From assembly GCF_035658495.1 (NCBI RefSeq), contig NZ_CP141944.1, positions 3,188,001 to 3,252,000 of the forward strand: a stretch of 64,000 nt of DNA, given 5' to 3'. Source of the stretch: Novosphingobium sp. RL4 (GTDB lineage: Bacteria > Pseudomonadota > Alphaproteobacteria > Sphingomonadales > Sphingomonadaceae). Position numbers and translations under genes: made by a program. The stretch's first letter is position 1, and the number at the start of each line of letters is the position of its first letter. The notes beneath the pieces were generated by a model. That model was not told the DNA's origin. It ran no database searches and saw only the letters and a program-made list of their open reading frames with translations. This document shows, piece by piece, positions 62,321 to 64,000 of the stretch.

Positions 62321-63886
62321 TTACTGGTTGTTCTGACGTCCGAGGAAACGCGGAATGCTGATCGAACCGCCCTCGTCATCCTCTCCGGTCGGCTCGCTGG
62401 AAGCGGCCTTGGGACGTGAAAGACTGGTCATGCGTTCGAACAGCGTGCTGCCGCCGGCGGGGCGGGCAGGCGCGGGCTCCACCGGACGCTGGCGAACCGG
62501 CGGGACCGGAGCCTGGGCATCGGGAACGAGACCGCCGTTGAGCAACAGTTCGTCCTGCTGACGCTGCGGCGCCGGCTGAGCCTGTGCCGAGCCGAGATCA
62601 AGCGGCTCCGAACGCTGGCCGTGCAAGCCGGAAAGGCTTGCGTAATTGTTCGATGTTTCCGGCTCGGCTTCTGCGCCGAATTCGTCACCGGCACCGAGTT
62701 CCAGTTCGCCGAACGCCTGCGGAGCGGCTTCAGGAGCGGGGGTGGACAGTTCGAAAGGCTCGGACGCGGCCGGAGCCGAGGGCGTGAAAGCCACCGGAGC
62801 CGGTGCTTCCACCGCCGCAGGCGCGGGCGCCGGGGCGGGAGCAGGACGCGAGACCATCGGCCGGACGCCGCGCGATGCACCTAGGTTGAGCGGGCGCGAG
62901 GCGATTTCCGCCATCTCGGTCGTCTGCTCGATACCGGTGGCAACCACCGAGACGCGGATCTTGCCCTGGAGGTCCGGGTTGAAAGCCGAGCCCCAGATGA
63001 TGTTGGCATCGGGATCGACCAGCTCACGGATATGGTTCGCGGCCTCGTCGACTTCGAGCAGCTTCATGTCGTCGCCGCCGATGATCGAGATGATCACGCC
63101 CTTGGCACCCTGCATCGACACGCCGTCAAGCAACGGGTTCGCTATGGCGCGTTCAGCCGCTTCCAACGCGCGGTTCTGGCCTTCGCCCTCACCGGTGCCC
63201 ATCATCGCCTTGCCCATTTCGCCCATGACCGAGCGGACGTCCGCGAAGTCGAGGTTGATGAGGCCGGGCATGATCATGAGATCGGTGATCGAGCGCACGC
63301 CCTGCTGGAGCACTTCGTCGGCAAGCTGGAAAGCTTCCTTGAAAGTGGTCTCCGCCTTGGCGACCAGGAACAGGTTCTGGTTCGGAATGACGATCAGGGT
63401 ATCGACGTGCTTCTGAAGCTCCTCGATGCCCGAGTCCGCCGAACGCATGCGGCGCGTGCCTTCGAACATGAAGGGCTTGGACACCACGCCCACCGTCAGC
63501 ACGCCCTTGGCGCGCGCGGCCTGCGCGATGATCGGCGCGGCACCCGTGCCGGTGCCGCCGCCCATGCCGGCGGCGATGAAGACCATGTGAACGCCGTCAA
63601 GCAGACGTTCGATCTCTTCGATGGTTTCTTCCGCTGCCGCACGGCCCACTTCCGGACGCGCGCCGGCGCCGAGCCCCTGCGTGATCTCGGGCCCGAGCTG
63701 GATGCGGGTTTCGGCGATCGAATTGTTGAGCGCCTGGGCGTCGGTATTGGCGACGACGAAGTCCACACCCTCTATTTGGGCCTGGATCATGTTGGCGATG
63801 GCGTTGCCGCCCGCACCGCCTACGCCGATGACGACAATGCGCGGGCGAAGCTCTTCGATCGCCGGCGGTCCGATGTTGATGCTCAT
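62321..63886 (-). CDS. ftsZ: Cell division GTPase FtsZ
   Basis: 521 aa tubulin-like ring protein. The GTPase domain holds [17 protein letters not shown], the tubulin signature [14 protein letters not shown] and [11 protein letters not shown] disordered Pro/Ala-rich linker of ~180 residues follows. The C-terminal peptide [12 protein letters not shown] binds FtsA and other partners. AGGAGAACGAA precedes the ATG. The long linker is normal for alphaproteobacteria; ftsA probably lies just beyond the window. Confidence 0.97.
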   Translation of the reverse strand: MSINIGPPAIEELRPRIVVIGVGGAGGNAIANMIQAQIEGVDFVVANTDAQALNNSIAETRIQLGPEITQGLGAGARPEVGRAAAEETIEEIERLLDGVHMVFIAAGMGGGTGTGAAPIIAQAARAKGVLTVGVVSKPFMFEGTRRMRSADSGIEELQKHVDTLIVIPNQNLFLVAKAETTFKEAFQLADEVLQQGVRSITDLMIMPGLINLDFADVRSVMGEMGKAMMGTGEGEGQNRALEAAERAIANPLLDGVSMQGAKGVIISIIGGDDMKLLEVDEAANHIRELVDPDANIIWGSAFNPDLQGKIRVSVVATGIEQTTEMAEIASRPLNLGASRGVRPMVSRPAPAPAPAPAAVEAPAPVAFTPSAPAASEPFELSTPAPEAAPQAFGELELGAGDEFGAEAEPETSNNYASLSGLHGQRSEPLDLGSAQAQPAPQRQQDELLLNGGLVPDAQAPVPPVRQRPVEPAPARPAGGSTLFERMTSLSRPKAASSEPTGEDDEGGSISIPRFLGRQNNQ

Positions 63887-64000
63887 TTCGTTCTCCTGGC
63901 AGGCACGTGCGCGAAGAAATTTACCTTGACTAGCCTGATTGCACGCCTGCCTTCATCTAGGCAAAGCATGCGGCCCTGTTGTCCACAGCCGAAACCGCGA

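Overview
The window is high-GC, gene-dense chromosomal DNA from an alphaproteobacterium, most likely a sphingomonad close to Novosphingobium. Three things point there: an Entner-Doudoroff operon zwf...edd-glk-eda, an alphaproteobacterial general stress response (GSR) locus (PhyR, NepR, EcfG, HWE kinases) with GGAAC-N16/17-CGTT promoters, and an ftsZ product ending in IPRFLGRQ. No insertion sequence, prophage, integron or CRISPR array is visible. Family calls come from reading the translations, not from database searches.

Region 1 (1-4.7 kb) is a phosphate block: pstC (cut by the window edge), pstS, an OprO/OprP-type porin and phoR. PHO boxes precede pstS and the porin, and a 103-bp imperfect hairpin lies between them. 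Region 2 (5.1-13 kb) is zwf, then edd-glk-eda and a phosphoenolpyruvate-carboxylase-like gene, the last four joined by 4-bp start/stop overlaps. Region 3 (13-17.3 kb) holds a small secreted protein and a GT4 glycosyltransferase/GH130 phosphorylase pair. Region 4 (17.6-23.5 kb) is an arginine succinyltransferase (AST) operon: DUF1338 dioxygenase, astD, M20 hydrolase, astA, astB. It lacks astC and a classical astE. Region 5 (23.7-30.1 kb) has a HAD phosphatase and a phenylalanine/tyrosine catabolic operon (phhA-hppD-VOC protein-maiA) with a divergent Lrp-type regulator, next to a Rieske oxygenase. The matching fahA is at 48.2 kb; hmgA is absent. A PhoX-type phosphatase and a Crp/Fnr regulator follow.

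Region 6 (33.8-47.3 kb) is a GSR island: bacteriophytochrome kinase, topoisomerase IB, hemerythrin, a pyridoxamine-oxidase-like stress protein, a single-domain response regulator, an extra ECF sigma factor, PhyR, a PilZ protein, a CHASE-HWE kinase, NepR, EcfG, an oxidoreductase, superoxide dismutase, a small lipoprotein and a YmgE-type membrane protein. I find nine GGAAC-N16/17-(C/T/G/A)GTT promoter matches here. One drives an unannotated ~95-nt RNA with two stem-loops and a C-rich loop (40283-40378, minus), resembling the Caulobacter GSR RNA GsrN. Two divergent intergenic regions carry GGAAC-N17-GTTCC, in which each strand's -35 overlaps the other strand's -10.

Region 7 (47.4-64 kb) is mostly housekeeping: TonB-like protein, fahA, proB with an SDR-like partner, DMT transporter, GH1 glycosidase, esterase, obgE, tRNA-Ala(CGC), lipoprotein, Bax-inhibitor-1 homologue, proC with a YbjN-like gene, a TPR/SPOR protein and ftsZ.
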